Part shown: piece by piece, positions 27,627 through 27,735 of the stretch | Position numbering within the stretch: position 1 is the stretch's first letter | Layout: every line of letters starts with the position of its first letter | Virus record (IMG/VR): IMGVR_UViG_3300035698_011498 | Coordinates: 1 to 27,735 of that record | Source of the DNA: a virus | Strand: one strand, 5' to 3' | Length of the DNA: 27,735 nt | Program-made: the position numbers and the translations under genes | Notes under the pieces: model-generated | The model's database searches: none | Told to the model about the DNA's origin: nothing | Seen by the model: only the letters and a program-made list of their open reading frames with translations

Positions 27627-27735
27627 TAGTTCTTCCACCACCTTATCTTTTTACCATAATCATTTTCAAATTGTTCTATGAGAGAGTCTTTTGATACAAG
27701 CTCTTTAGACTCAAAATCATATAACCATTCACTTA
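27626..27735 (-). CDS. Conserved phage protein, MGPVSTHWY family, copy B, C-terminal fragment
   Basis: The window ends inside this gene. The visible C-terminus reads SEWLYDFESKELVSKDSLIE, then QFENDYGKKIRWWKN and TAA, parallel to the end of copy A (GDWLETLETDFVWEYDHLIE, then FFEKYYGKKIRWIKN). Its stop overlaps the start of the DTWSMDHTL-family gene (TAATG). Confidence 0.7.
   Translation of the reverse strand, partial: SEWLYDFESKELVSKDSLIEQFENDYGKKIRWWKN

Noticed and set aside
1-27735. CRISPR array or insertion sequence
   Set aside because: No regularly spaced repeats, transposase motifs or terminal inverted repeats were found; the only mobile gene recognised is the GIY-YIG endonuclease.

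Overview
The window looks like a piece of an AT-rich marine, T4-like (myovirus-type) bacteriophage genome. It carries the T4 replication/late-transcription block gp33, gp59 and gp32, a phage PhoH ATPase, a tRNA-Arg(UCU), a RecB-like nuclease, a cell-wall hydrolase and several small protein families I recall from marine T4-like phages. No photosynthesis genes are seen. The permuted two-piece tmRNA is a form typical of alphaproteobacteria and some cyanobacteria, so either host type is possible.

Layout: (1) 1-1197, plus strand: the end of a probable virion protein, closed by a terminator hairpin that also ends the opposing unit. (2) 1215-7953, minus strand: a consensus sigma70 promoter at 7925-7953 reads into three small coupled genes (one resembling a lone LigA Ia domain), a glycosyltransferase, tRNA-Arg, a RecB-like nuclease, a secreted glycine-zipper protein, the tmRNA, a SleB-type hydrolase, an NAD-dependent epimerase, gp33, gp59, a 50-aa ORF and gp32. 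(3) 7957-23742, minus strand: one long unit from a perfect TTGACA-N17-TATAAT promoter (23714-23742) to a terminator at 7957-7991. It holds a conserved small protein, a methyltransferase-like protein, seven radical SAM proteins with an N-terminal twitch/SPASM-like cysteine domain, an unknown 345-aa protein, an SDR, a 2OG-Fe(II) oxygenase-like protein, a 34-aa ORF, a NodU/CmcH carbamoyltransferase, three small proteins and PhoH. (4) 23739-26329, minus strand: small accessory genes (membrane proteins, a lipoprotein, an AbrB-like protein, conserved unknowns) behind another TTGACA-type promoter. (5) 26329-27735: a plus-strand GIY-YIG homing endonuclease, then a second copy of a two-family module whose first copy lies at 24457-25872.

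The most striking elements are the array of seven N-twitch radical SAM enzymes, coupled by stop/start overlaps to an oxygenase, an SDR and a methyltransferase, and the phage-borne permuted tmRNA encoding the tag ANDEAFALAA. The first looks like a dedicated modification pathway, perhaps for a surface glycan or a peptide/protein; its substrate cannot be read from the sequence. Genes are packed with ATGA, GTGA and TAATG overlaps, and five small ORFs of 33-50 codons become convincing only because of these overlaps.
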